Assembly: GCF_002847285.1 (NCBI RefSeq)
Contig: NZ_CP025407.1
Span: 7,195,001 to 7,259,000, forward strand
DNA: 64,000 nucleotides
From: Streptomyces sp. CMB-StM0423
GTDB lineage: Bacteria; Actinomycetota; Actinomycetes; Streptomycetales; Streptomycetaceae
Reading direction: 5' to 3'
Position numbers and translations under genes: made by a program. Below the pieces are notes generated by a model, which searched no databases, was not told where the DNA came from, and worked only from the letters and a program-made list of their open reading frames with translations. Of the stretch, positions 25,024-33,808 are shown in pieces. Positions within the stretch are counted from its first letter, which is position 1. Each line of letters begins with the position of its first letter.

Positions 25024-26157
25024 TCAGCTCCTTGCCGGTACGGCGGCCGCCCGTGCGGCGGCGCCGTCCATCGTGTCCAGTTGGGTGACCTGGGGGTGCC
25101 GGGCGGCGGCGAGGATCTGCCGGCCGCGCTCGGCGCTGTTGCCGTCGAGGCGGACCACCAGCGGGCGGGTCAGCTCGATCCGCTCCAGCGCGCGCACGAT
25201 GCCGTCGGCGACCGCGTCGCAGGCGGTGATGCCGCCGAAGACGTTGACGAAGACGGACTCCACGTCCGGGTCGGCGAGGATCACGCCGAGGCCGTCGGCC
25301 ATGACGTCGGCGGAGGCGCCGCCGCCGATGTCGAGGAAGTTGGCGGGCGCGGCGCCGTTCCTGGCGACCACGTCGAGCGTCGACATGACGAGCCCCGCCC
25401 CGTTGCCGACGATGCCCACCCGGCCGTCGAGCTTGACGTAGTTGAGCCCCTTCGCGCGCGCCGTCGCCTCCAGCGAACCGGCCTCGTCCGGCACGTCGTA
25501 CGCCGCGTGCTCCGGGTGCCGGAAGCCGGCGCTGTCGTCCAGGGTCACCTTGCCGTCCAGCGCCAGGACGGCGCCGTCGGCGGTGGTGACCAGCGGGTTG
25601 ACCTCGACCAGCAGCGCGTCCTCCGCCGTGCACACCTCCCAGAGCGCCACCAGTACGGGCACGGCCGCCGCGGGCAGCCCCCCGGCCGCGGCGATGCGCC
25701 GCGCCACGGCCCCGGTGACGCCCTCGGCCGGGTCCACCGGGATCCTGGCCAGCGCCTCAGGACGGGCCGCCGCGACCTCCTCGACATCCATGCCGCCCTC
25801 CGCCGAGGTCATCGCCAGGAACGTGCCCGCGGCGCGGTCCAGCAGGTACGCGACGTAGAACTCGGCGGCGACGTCCGCGGTCCTCGCGACCATCACCTTG
25901 TCCACCCGGTGGCCCTTGATGTCCATGCCGAGGATGTCCCGCGCCGCGGCCTCGGCCGCCGCCGCGTCCGGGGCGAGCCGCACCCCGCCCGCCTTGCCCC
26001 GGCCGCCCGTCTTCACCTGGGCCTTGACCACCGTCCCGCTCCCCAGCACCCGGGCCGCCGCCCGGACTCCCGCCGGGTCCGATGCCACCGCCGCGTCGGG
26101 CACGGGAACGCCGTGCCTGCGGAACAACTCCCGCGCCTGGTACTCGAACAGATCCAT
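25024..26157 (-). CDS. sucC: Succinyl-CoA ligase beta subunit (SucC paralogue)
   Basis: A 377-residue protein from ATG 26157 (MDLFEYQARELFRRHGVPVP), with GGAAGG upstream. ATP-grasp domain: VVKAQVKTGGRGKAGGV, LLVEVNPLV, DGKVTLDD. The C-terminal ligase domain has LDIGGGASADV and VNVFGGITACD. It lies 5 bp before sucD. It is slightly shorter than housekeeping SucC (about 390), and the divergent overlapping promoter links it to the oxalate operon. Confidence 0.9.
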   Translation of the reverse strand: MDLFEYQARELFRRHGVPVPDAAVASDPAGVRAAARVLGSGTVVKAQVKTGGRGKAGGVRLAPDAAAAEAAARDILGMDIKGHRVDKVMVARTADVAAEFYVAYLLDRAAGTFLAMTSAEGGMDVEEVAAARPEALARIPVDPAEGVTGAVARRIAAAGGLPAAAVPVLVALWEVCTAEDALLVEVNPLVTTADGAVLALDGKVTLDDSAGFRHPEHAAYDVPDEAGSLEATARAKGLNYVKLDGRVGIVGNGAGLVMSTLDVVARNGAAPANFLDIGGGASADVMADGLGVILADPDVESVFVNVFGGITACDAVADGIVRALERIELTRPLVVRLDGNSAERGRQILAAARHPQVTQLDTMDGAAARAAAVPARS

Positions 26158-26246
26158 CTCAAGGGCACCTTCCGTTGGTCGCGTCCGACTTGGAGATTTC
26201 CGGTGCACGCCCCCTGGACATCGACTCACCGATGCGGGATAACCGT

Positions 26247-26282
26247 CTGCATACAGTATTCGTGTCCTGTATGCAATGTACA
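26247..26282. promoter_or_regulatory. Face-to-face overlapping promoters inside a palindromic operator
   Basis: TGCATACAG (26248-26256) and CTGTATGCA (26267-26275) form a perfect inverted repeat. On the plus strand CTGCAT (26247-26252) and TATGCA (26270-26275) are 17 nt apart. On the minus strand TTGCAT (revcomp 26271-26276) and TATGCA (revcomp 26248-26253) are also 17 nt apart. The palindrome thus supplies -35 and -10 boxes for both operons. TGTACA (26277-26282) follows. It contains the motif TGCATACAGTAT shared with two other promoters of the island. Confidence 0.6.
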
Positions 26283-26322
26283 GAGTGACAGCGAACGCAC
26301 CGGTGAAGGGACTGAACTCCCC

Positions 26323-28032
26323 ATGTCCGACGGCACATCCGGCAACCCCGGCACCCCCGGAGACCCCGACCACATCTCCGGCGGCCACCTCGTCGCCAAG
26401 GCGCTCAAGTCAGAAGGCGTCGAGGTCATCTACACGCTCTGCGGCGGCCACATCATCGACATCTACGACGGCTGCGTCGACGAGGGCATCGAGGTCGTCG
26501 ACGTACGGCACGAACAGGTGGCCGCGCACGCCGCCGACGGATACGCCCGGCTGACCGGCAAGCCCGGCTGCGCGGTCGTCACCGCGGGCCCCGGCACCAC
26601 CGACGCGGTCACCGGCGTGGCCAACGCGCTGCGCGCCGAGAGCCCCATGGTGCTCATCGGCGGCCAAGGAGCCCTGACCCAGCACAAGATGGGCTCGCTC
26701 CAGGATCTACCGCACGTCGACATGATGGCGCCGATCACCAAGTTCGCCGCCACCGTGCCGCACACCGCACGGGTCGCGGACATGGTCTCCATGGCCTTCC
26801 GGGAGTGCTACCACGGCGCCCCCGGGCCGTCCTTCCTGGAGATCCCGCGCGACGTCCTCGACGCCAAGGTCCCGGCGGACCAGGCGCGCATCCCCCGCGC
26901 CGGCCACTACCGCGCCTCCACCCGCAGCGCCGGCGACCCCGAGGCCATCGAGAAGCTCGCCGACCTCCTCGTGCACGCCGAGAAGCCGGCTGTGCTGCTC
27001 GGCAGCCAGGTCTGGACGACCCGCGGCACCGCCGCCGCCATCGACTTCGTACGCGCCCTCAACGTGCCCGCGTACATGAACGGCGCCGGCCGCGGCACCC
27101 TGCCGCCCGGCGACCCGCACCACTACCAGCTCTCCCGCAGGTACGCCTTCACCGAGGCCGACCTCATCGTCATCGTCGGCACGCCCTTCGACTTCCGGAT
27201 GGGCTACGGCAGGCGGCTCTCGCCGACCGCGACCGTCGTGCAGATCGACCTCGACTACCGCACCGTCGGCAAGAACCGCGACATCGACCTCGGCATCGTC
27301 GGCGACGCGGGACTCGTCCTCGCCGCCGCCGCGCAGGCCGCGTCCGGACGCCTCAACGGCGGCGCCGCCAAGCGCAAGGAGTGGCTGGAGGAGCTGCGCG
27401 CGGTGGAGGAGAAGGCGCGCGCCAAGCGGCTGCCGCAGCTCACCTCCGACGCCTCGCCCATCCACCCGTACCGGCTGGTCAGCGAGATCAACGACTTCCT
27501 CACGGAGGACTCCATCTACATCGGCGACGGCGGCGACATCGTCACCTTCTCCGGCCAGGTCGTCCAGCCCCGCAGCCCCGGCCACTGGATGGACCCCGGG
27601 CCGCTCGGCACCCTCGGCGTCGGCGTGCCGTTCGTGCTCGCCGCCAAGCAGGCCAGGCCGGACAAGGAGGTCGTCACCCTCTTCGGCGACGGCGCCTTCT
27701 CGCTCACCGGCTGGGACTTCGAGACCCTCGTCCGCTACGACCTGCCGTTCGTCGGCATCGTCGGCAACAACTCCTCGATGAACCAGATCCGCTACGGCCA
27801 GGCCGCCAAGTACGGCGTCGAGCGCGAGCGGGTCGGCAACACCCTGGGCGACGTCCCGTACGACGAGTTCGCCCGCATGCTCGGCGGCCACGGCGAAGAG
27901 GTCCGCGACCCCGCCGAGATCGGCCCCGCGCTGCGCCGCGCCCGCGAGTCCGGCAAGCCGTCGCTCGTCAACGTCTGGGTCGACCCGGACGCGTACGCCC
28001 CCGGAACCATGAACCAGACCATGTACAAGTGA
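26323..28032 (+). CDS. ThDP-dependent decarboxylase, probable (divergent) oxalyl-CoA decarboxylase
   Basis: A 569-residue protein with three-domain ThDP enzyme architecture. The activating Glu64 lies in VRHEQVAAHAADGYAR. The ThDP/Mg motif is GDGAFSLTGWDFETL...VGNN. The last domain begins GDGGDIVTFSGQ. The gene lies 9 bp before frc, which strongly suggests it decarboxylates oxalyl-CoA to formyl-CoA. However, the Tyr-Glu pair used by Oxalobacter oxalyl-CoA decarboxylase aligns here with Leu127-Gln128 (SLQDLPHVDMM). The C-terminal loop (NNSSMNQIRYGQ) is also closer to acetolactate-synthase-like enzymes. It is either a non-orthologous replacement or a different 2-oxo-acid enzyme. Confidence 0.75.
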   Translation: MSDGTSGNPGTPGDPDHISGGHLVAKALKSEGVEVIYTLCGGHIIDIYDGCVDEGIEVVDVRHEQVAAHAADGYARLTGKPGCAVVTAGPGTTDAVTGVANALRAESPMVLIGGQGALTQHKMGSLQDLPHVDMMAPITKFAATVPHTARVADMVSMAFRECYHGAPGPSFLEIPRDVLDAKVPADQARIPRAGHYRASTRSAGDPEAIEKLADLLVHAEKPAVLLGSQVWTTRGTAAAIDFVRALNVPAYMNGAGRGTLPPGDPHHYQLSRRYAFTEADLIVIVGTPFDFRMGYGRRLSPTATVVQIDLDYRTVGKNRDIDLGIVGDAGLVLAAAAQAASGRLNGGAAKRKEWLEELRAVEEKARAKRLPQLTSDASPIHPYRLVSEINDFLTEDSIYIGDGGDIVTFSGQVVQPRSPGHWMDPGPLGTLGVGVPFVLAAKQARPDKEVVTLFGDGAFSLTGWDFETLVRYDLPFVGIVGNNSSMNQIRYGQAAKYGVERERVGNTLGDVPYDEFARMLGGHGEEVRDPAEIGPALRRARESGKPSLVNVWVDPDAYAPGTMNQTMYK

Positions 28033-28041
28033 GGTGACCCC

Positions 28042-29271
28042 ATGACGAAGGCCCTTGAGGGCGTTCGCGTCCTCGATATGACCCACGTCCAGTCCGGGCC
28101 CTCCGCCACGCAGTTGCTCGCCTGGCTCGGCGCCGACGTGATCAAGCTGGAGGCGCCCGCGGGCGACATCACCCGCAAGCAACTGCGCGACCTCCCGGAC
28201 GTCGACAGCCTCTACTTCACGATGCTCAACGGCAACAAGCGCAGCATCACCCTCAACACCAAGACCCCGCGCGGCAAGGAGCTGCTCACCGAACTGGTGC
28301 GCCGCAGCGACGTGCTGGTGGAGAACTTCGGCCCCGGCGCCGTCGACCGCATGGGCTTCACCTGGGAGCGGATCCAGGAGATCAACCCGCGCATCGTCTA
28401 CGCCTCGATCAAGGGCTTCGGCGAGGGCCCGTACACCGACTTCAAGGCGTACGAGGTCGTCGCCCAGGCCATGGGCGGCTCCATGGCCACCACCGGCTTC
28501 GAGGAGGGTCCGCCGCTGGCCACCGGCGCGCAGATCGGCGACTCCGGCACCGGCGTGCACACCGTCGCCGGCATCCTCGCCGCGCTCTACCAGCGCACCC
28601 GCACCGGTCGCGGCCAGCGCGTCAACGTCGCCATGCAGCACGCCGTGCTCAACCTCTGCCGGGTCAAGCTCCGCGACCAGCAACGGCTGGCGCACGGCCC
28701 GCTCGCCGAGTACCCCAACGAGGACTTCGGCGACGAGGTGCCGCGCTCCGGCAACGCCTCCGGCGGCGGCCAGCCCGGCTGGGCGGTCCGCTGCGCGCCC
28801 GGCGGTCCCAACGACTACGTGTACGTCATCGTCCAGCCCGTCGGCTGGCGGCCGCTCACCGAGCTGATCGGCCGCCCCGAGCTGGCCGAGGACCCCGAGT
28901 GGGCCACGCCCGAGGCGCGGCTGCCGAAGCTCGGCAAGATGTTCCAGCTCATCGAGGAGTGGTCGAGCACCCTGCTCAAGTGGGAGGTGCTGGAGAAGCT
29001 CAACGCGCACAACATCCCCTGCGGCCCGATCCTCTCCACCAAGGAGATCATCGAGGACGCCAGCCTGCGGGACAACGGGATCGTCGTCGAGGTCGAGCAC
29101 CCCGAGCGCGGCACGTACGTCACCGTCGGCAGCCCGCTGCGGCTCTCCGACTCGCCCGCGGCCATCCGCCGCTCCCCGCTCCTCGGCGAGCACAACCACG
29201 ACATCTACGGCAGCGAACTGGGCCTGACCGCCGAGGACATGGCCGGCCTCAAGACGGACGGAGTGATCTGA
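28042..29271 (+). CDS. frc: Formyl-CoA:oxalate CoA-transferase
   Basis: A 409-residue class III CoA-transferase. The match to Oxalobacter Frc is close along the whole length: THVQSGPSATQ, DVDSLYFTMLNGNKRS, ENFGPGAVDRMGFTWE, and Asp167 in the catalytic block GAQIGDSGTGVH. The glycine loop SGGGQPGW and LRDQQRL, IPCGPI and PLLGEH are also conserved. It moves CoA from formyl-CoA to oxalate, giving oxalyl-CoA and formate, in the cytoplasm. It lies 9 bp behind the ThDP decarboxylase and 3 bp before the acyl-CoA ligase. Confidence 0.93.
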   Translation: MTKALEGVRVLDMTHVQSGPSATQLLAWLGADVIKLEAPAGDITRKQLRDLPDVDSLYFTMLNGNKRSITLNTKTPRGKELLTELVRRSDVLVENFGPGAVDRMGFTWERIQEINPRIVYASIKGFGEGPYTDFKAYEVVAQAMGGSMATTGFEEGPPLATGAQIGDSGTGVHTVAGILAALYQRTRTGRGQRVNVAMQHAVLNLCRVKLRDQQRLAHGPLAEYPNEDFGDEVPRSGNASGGGQPGWAVRCAPGGPNDYVYVIVQPVGWRPLTELIGRPELAEDPEWATPEARLPKLGKMFQLIEEWSSTLLKWEVLEKLNAHNIPCGPILSTKEIIEDASLRDNGIVVEVEHPERGTYVTVGSPLRLSDSPAAIRRSPLLGEHNHDIYGSELGLTAEDMAGLKTDGVI

Positions 29272-29274
29272 GAG

Positions 29275-31413
29275 ATGGACGGCGCCAAGGACACCGCGGC
29301 GGTCCGCGACGTGCTCGCGGAGGTACGCGCCCAGGGCCGCACCGCGCTCACCGCCCCCGAGGCGAAGCGGATCGCGGACGCGTACGGCATCGCCGTGCCC
29401 GGCGAGGGACTTGCCGGGGACGTGGAGGAGGCGGTGGCGCTGGCCGACGGCTTCGACGGGCCGGTCGTGCTGAAGATCGTCTCGCCGGACATCGTGCACA
29501 AGACCGACGCCGGGGGAGTGGAGGTCGGCCTCGCCGACGCCGCCGCCGTACGCGCGGCGTTCACGCGGATCGTCGCCAACGCCCGCGCGTACGACCCGGC
29601 CGCCCGGATCGACGGCGTCCAGGTCCAGCAGCAACTGCCGGCGGGCCGGGAGGTCATCGTCGGGGCCGTCACCGACCCCACCTTCGGCAAGGTCGTCGCG
29701 TTCGGCCTCGGCGGGGTGCTGGTCGAGGTGCTGAAGGACATCACCTTCCGGCTCGCGCCGGTGACCGGGGACGAGGCCGCCGGCATGCTCGACTCCATCC
29801 GCGCCGCCGAGGTGCTGCGCGGGGTGCGCGGCGAGCCAGCGGTCGACCGGCGGGCGCTGGCCGACCAGATCCGCCGGGTCTCCGAACTCGCCGCGGACTT
29901 CCCCGAGATCGCCGAGGTCGACCTCAACCCCGTGATCGCCACGCCCGGCGGCGCGCTCGCGGCCGACGTGCGGATCCTGCTCGGCGAGGGGGAGCCCGAG
30001 GCGCGCCCCCGGTTCAGCCGCGAGGAGATCCTGACGGCGATGAACCGGCTGATGAAGCCGCGCTCCGTGGCCGTCATCGGCGCCTCCAACGAGACCGGCA
30101 AAATCGGCAACTCGGTGATGCGCAACCTCGTCGACGGCGGCTTCCCCGGCGACATCCACCCCGTCAACCCCAAGGCCGACGACATCCTGGGGCGCAAGGC
30201 GTACAAGACCATCGCCGACGTGCCGGGCGAGGTCGACGTCGCCGTCTTCGCCATCCCCGCGGCGTACGTCCCGGCCGCCCTGGAGGAGGTGGGCCGCAAG
30301 GGCGTCCCCAACGCCGTGCTCATCCCGTCCGGCTTCGCCGAGACCGGCGAGCACGAACTCCAGCGCCGGATCGTGGACATCGCCGCCGAGTACGGCGTGC
30401 GCGTCCTCGGCCCCAACATCTACGGCTACTACTCCACCTGGCAGGACCTCTGCGCCACCTTCTGCACGCCGTACGACGTGAAGGGCGGCGTGGCGCTGAC
30501 CTCCCAGTCCGGCGGCATCGGCATGGCCATCCTCGGCTTCGCCAGGACCACGAAGACCGGCGTCTCCGCGATCGTCGGCCTCGGCAACAAGTCCGACGTG
30601 GACGAGGACGACCTCCTCACCTACTTCGGCGAGGACGACAACACCACCTGCATCGCGATGCACCTGGAGGACCTGAAGGACGGCCGTGCCTTCGTCGAGG
30701 CCGCCCGCGCCACCGTGCCGAAGAAGCCCGTCGTCGTCCTCAAGGCCGGCCGTACATCCGCCGGCGCGAGGGCGGCGGGCTCCCACACCGGGGCGCTGGC
30801 CGGCGACGACGCGGTCTACGACGACGTGCTGCGCGAGGCCGGCGTGATCCGCGCGCCGGGGCTGAACGACATGCTGGAGTACGCCCGCGCGCTGCCCGTG
30901 CTGCCCACGCCGCAGGGCGACGACATCGTCGTCATCACCGGCGCCGGCGGCTCCGGGGTGCTGCTCTCCGACGCCGTGGTCGACAACGGGCTGCGGCTGA
31001 TGGAGATCCCGGCCGACCTGGACGAGGCGTTCATGCGGTTCATCCCGCCGTTCGGGGCGGCGGGCAACCCGATCGACATCACCGGCGGCGAGCCGCCGGC
31101 CACGTACGAGGCGACGATCCGGCTGGGCCTGACCGACCCGCGTATCCACGCGCTGGTCCTCGGCTACTGGCACACGATCGTCACCCCGCCCATGGTCTTC
31201 GCCGAACTCGCCGCCCGCGTGGTGGCGGAGGAGCGGGCCAAGGGCAACGTCAAGCCTGTCGTGGCGTCCCTCGCGGGCGACACGGAGGTCGAGGAGGCGA
31301 GCGCGTACCTCTTCGAGCACGGGGTCGTCGCGTACCCGTACACGACCGAGAAGCCGGTCGCCGTACTGGGCGCGAAGTACCGCTGGGCGAGAGCGGCGGG
31401 GCTGCTCGCCTGA
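29275..31413 (+). CDS. ADP-forming acyl-CoA ligase (acetate-CoA ligase family)
   Basis: A 712-residue single-chain enzyme with the ATP-grasp (beta) domain first (residues about 15-235: VVLKIVSPDIVHKTDAGGVEVG, EVDLNPVI). The alpha part follows: CoA-binding domain from about 258 (RSVAVIGASNETGKIGNSV), then the Succ-CoA-ligase-like domains, with the candidate phosphohistidine in GSHTGALAGDD. Such enzymes interconvert acyl-CoA plus ADP and acid plus ATP. In this operon the logical substrate is formyl-CoA, oxalate/oxalyl-CoA or another short acid, conserving thioester energy or priming the cycle (inference). Confidence 0.87.
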   Translation: MDGAKDTAAVRDVLAEVRAQGRTALTAPEAKRIADAYGIAVPGEGLAGDVEEAVALADGFDGPVVLKIVSPDIVHKTDAGGVEVGLADAAAVRAAFTRIVANARAYDPAARIDGVQVQQQLPAGREVIVGAVTDPTFGKVVAFGLGGVLVEVLKDITFRLAPVTGDEAAGMLDSIRAAEVLRGVRGEPAVDRRALADQIRRVSELAADFPEIAEVDLNPVIATPGGALAADVRILLGEGEPEARPRFSREEILTAMNRLMKPRSVAVIGASNETGKIGNSVMRNLVDGGFPGDIHPVNPKADDILGRKAYKTIADVPGEVDVAVFAIPAAYVPAALEEVGRKGVPNAVLIPSGFAETGEHELQRRIVDIAAEYGVRVLGPNIYGYYSTWQDLCATFCTPYDVKGGVALTSQSGGIGMAILGFARTTKTGVSAIVGLGNKSDVDEDDLLTYFGEDDNTTCIAMHLEDLKDGRAFVEAARATVPKKPVVVLKAGRTSAGARAAGSHTGALAGDDAVYDDVLREAGVIRAPGLNDMLEYARALPVLPTPQGDDIVVITGAGGSGVLLSDAVVDNGLRLMEIPADLDEAFMRFIPPFGAAGNPIDITGGEPPATYEATIRLGLTDPRIHALVLGYWHTIVTPPMVFAELAARVVAEERAKGNVKPVVASLAGDTEVEEASAYLFEHGVVAYPYTTEKPVAVLGAKYRWARAAGLLA

Positions 31414-31483
31414 ACCACCCGCACCACCGCAGAGATCAGGACAGGGGGCGCTGACCGGATTCTCGATACAAGGGGTGCAACCC

Positions 31484-32869
31484 ATGACGACAACCGAAGA
31501 CCGGTCGGTCCTCCCCTACCGGGAGGTGACCGACAGAAACGGCAGGACCTATCGGATAGGCGAGTCCGACGTCGACATCATGGGCCGCAAGCGGAAGTGG
31601 ATGGTCATCCTTCCGTGGGTGGGCATGATGGGCATCAGCTCGGCGGAGTACGCGTTCGCCTCCGCCGAGGACACGCTCCACACCGCGCACAACTGGGCCA
31701 GCGGGCACATCTTCTGGATGATGACCGTGTGGGTGTTCTTCCAGGCCGCGGTCGCCTTCCCGGCCGGGAAGCTGCGCGAGACGGGGAAGCTGCCGGCCCG
31801 CTTCGCGATGATGCTGGGCGCCACCGGCACCCTGCTCGGCTATCTGTCCCTGGCGTACGCGCCGCATGTCGTGGTCGCGTACATCGGGTTCAGCATGTTC
31901 AGCGGTATGGGCGCCGGCATGGTCTACGCGACCTGCGTCAACATGGTCGGCAAGTGGTACCCGGAGCGCAAGGGCGGCAAGACCGGCTTCGTGAACGGCG
32001 GTTTCGCCTACGGCTCGGTGCCCTTCGTGTTCCTCTTCACCGGCTACATGGACCTGACCAACTTCCGCTGGGTGCTGGTCTCGGTCGGGCTCTTCCTCGC
32101 GCTGATGGTGGGCACGGCCGGGTTCTTCTTCAAGGACCCGCCGAAGAACTGGTGGCCCGCGGACATCGACCCGCTCAACCCGCCGAAGGACCCGCGGGCG
32201 GCTCGCTCGCTGAAGATGAACCCGCCCGCGGTCAAGCAGTACACCCCCAGGGAGGCGTGGGCGACGGGACGGGTGACGCTGATGTGGTTCTGCCTGGCGT
32301 GTACGTCGGGCGTGAACATCTTCGGCATCGCCTTCCAGGTGGACATCGGCGAGGAGGCCGGCTTCGCCGGCGGGATCGTGGCCACGGCCATGTCGCTCAA
32401 GGCCGTCGTCAACGGCACAGGACGCGGCGTCATCGGCTGGCTGTCCGACCTCTACGGCCGTAAACGCTGCCTGATCGTGGTGTGCATCGTGCTCGGGCTC
32501 TCCCAGTACGGCATCCTGTGGTCGGCGGACATGAAGAACCTGCCGCTGTTCCTGATCTTCTCCTCGATCTCCGGCTTCGGCGGCGGCGCGATCTTCCCCA
32601 TGTTCGCGGCGCTGACGGCCGACTACTTCGGCGAGAACAACAACGCCTCGAACTACGGCATGGTCTACAGCGCCAAGCTCGTCTCCGGTCTCGGCGCGGG
32701 CATGGGCTCCGTGGTGGTCGGCGCCTGGGGGCACTCCGGCGCCTTCCTGCTGGCGGGCTCCATCTCGCTCTTCGCCGGCTTCATGGCGCTGTTCCTGACC
32801 CCACCGGGCCGCCCGCGGCTGAAGGACATCGAGCCCAACCCGCGGCCGATCAGCAGAGAGACCGACTAG
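31484..32869 (+). CDS. OFA-family MFS oxalate/formate transporter
   Basis: A 461-residue protein from ATG 31484, 8 nt after AAGGGG. A GTG nine bases earlier overlaps the ribosome site and is less likely. It has 12 hydrophobic helices. OFA-type sequence includes WASGHIFWMMTVWVFFQAAVAFPAGKLRE in the first half, and GMGAGMVYATCVNMVGKWYPERKGGKTG and NNASNYGMVYSAKLVSGLGAG later. OxlT of Oxalobacter exchanges oxalate for formate. Here formate can be oxidised further, so oxalate uptake is the likelier role. It ends the first rightward oxalate operon. Confidence 0.9.
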   Translation: MTTTEDRSVLPYREVTDRNGRTYRIGESDVDIMGRKRKWMVILPWVGMMGISSAEYAFASAEDTLHTAHNWASGHIFWMMTVWVFFQAAVAFPAGKLRETGKLPARFAMMLGATGTLLGYLSLAYAPHVVVAYIGFSMFSGMGAGMVYATCVNMVGKWYPERKGGKTGFVNGGFAYGSVPFVFLFTGYMDLTNFRWVLVSVGLFLALMVGTAGFFFKDPPKNWWPADIDPLNPPKDPRAARSLKMNPPAVKQYTPREAWATGRVTLMWFCLACTSGVNIFGIAFQVDIGEEAGFAGGIVATAMSLKAVVNGTGRGVIGWLSDLYGRKRCLIVVCIVLGLSQYGILWSADMKNLPLFLIFSSISGFGGGAIFPMFAALTADYFGENNNASNYGMVYSAKLVSGLGAGMGSVVVGAWGHSGAFLLAGSISLFAGFMALFLTPPGRPRLKDIEPNPRPISRETD

Positions 32870-32911
32870 CCCCCGGGTCCCGGTCCCCGACCCGGCGGCT
32901 CCGCCCGCCCG

Positions 32912-32994
32912 GGGTTCCGCTCCGGCGGGAGCGGAACCCGCGAGTGGAACCGCGTGAACGAGGCCCCGGCCGACCGCTACCCGGCCGGGGCCTC
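32912..32994. terminator. Two perfect hairpins between OFA transporter and gntR
   Basis: GGGTTCCGCTCC/GGAGCGGAACCC (32912-32923, 32928-32939; 4-nt loop) follows the transporter. GAGGCCCCGGCC/GGCCGGGGCCTC (32960-32971, 32983-32994) reaches into the gntR stop codon. They serve the two convergent transcripts. Confidence 0.8.
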
Positions 32995-33682
32995 AGCGGG
33001 GGTGGTCGTCGTGCTCGCGCTGGTGGTACGAGCGGCGGGTGTGCTCGGTGTGCGCACGCATGACCTCCTGGGCGCGGGCCTCGTCGCGGTCGTGCACGGC
33101 GGCGATCAGCTCGCGGTGCTCGATCCAGGACTGGGCGCCGCGCTGCCGGGCCACCGGCGTGTAGTACCAGCGGACGCGGCGTTCGACCTGGGCGGCCAGC
33201 TCGGCCAGCACGGCGTTGCCGGCCAGCTCCATGACGTACGCGTGGAAGGCGAGGTTCGCGGCGACGACGGCCTCCAGGTCGTCCGCCGCCACGGCCCGTT
33301 CGCCCGTCGCGCACAGCTCCTCCAGCCGGGCGATGCCCTGGCCGGAGGCATTGGCGGCGGCGAGCCTGGCGGCCTCGGTCTCCAGCAGCGCGCGGACGAC
33401 GAGGAGCTGGTCGGCCTCGGCGTCGGTCGGCTCGTGCACGTACGCGCCCTGGGCGGGGCGCAGATCGACCCAGCCCTCGGTGTTGAGGCGCTGCAGCGCC
33501 TCGCGCACGGGCTGGCGGGAGACGCCGAGGTGGCCGGCCAGCTCGGTCTCGACCAAGTGCTGTCCCGGCGGGAGGGTGCGCGTGATGATCAGTTCGAGCA
33601 GGGCCTCGTACACCCGCTCGCGCAGCGGGCCCGGCCGCTCCAGCCGCGGCATCGCCCCCTGGGGCAGTCCCTGGGACAGCAT
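32993..33682 (-). CDS. FadR-subfamily GntR regulator of the oxalate/formate island
   Basis: A 229-residue protein from ATG 33682 (MLSQGLPQGAMPRLERPG), with GGGGAG upstream. The GntR winged helix is RERVYEALLELIITRTLPPGQHL, then LAGHLGVSRQPVREALQRLNTEG. The C-terminal FCD domain has metal-ligand type residues (NLAFHAYVMELAGN, IEHRELIAAVHDRD). FCD proteins sense small organic acids or acyl-CoAs. It lies between the two rightward oxalate/formate operons, and a common TGTCTACA-type motif occurs at its own and their promoters, so it is the likely pathway regulator. Confidence 0.92.
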   Translation of the reverse strand: MLSQGLPQGAMPRLERPGPLRERVYEALLELIITRTLPPGQHLVETELAGHLGVSRQPVREALQRLNTEGWVDLRPAQGAYVHEPTDAEADQLLVVRALLETEAARLAAANASGQGIARLEELCATGERAVAADDLEAVVAANLAFHAYVMELAGNAVLAELAAQVERRVRWYYTPVARQRGAQSWIEHRELIAAVHDRDEARAQEVMRAHTEHTRRSYHQREHDDHPR

Positions 33683-33727
33683 CGATCTCCCCACCCTCTG
33701 TCGCCCCGGAGACAGGCGAATTGGCTT

Positions 33728-33743
33728 TTGTCTACAGTCTACC
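33728..33743. promoter_or_regulatory. Candidate GntR operator upstream of gntR
   Basis: TTGTCTACAGTCTACC lies 46-61 bp upstream of the gntR start codon. It contains the FadR-type palindrome TGTNNACA and a second TCTACC half. The first 12 bases after the leading T (TGTCTACAGTCT) match the motif at 35106-35117 (minus) and 26248-26259. Confidence 0.6.
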
Positions 33744-33808
33744 GAGAGCGTGGATGAACGATGAGTGCGCCCCGTGGTGAGGAAGTTCACACCATTTGTG
33801 GCGCGGTG

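Noticed and set aside
26707..31485. A 1592-codon open frame on the minus strand
   Set aside because: It lies entirely antisense to the ThDP decarboxylase, frc and acyl-CoA ligase genes, whose sequences are recognisable. The Val/Gly/Arg/His-rich translation is typical of a GC-bias shadow.
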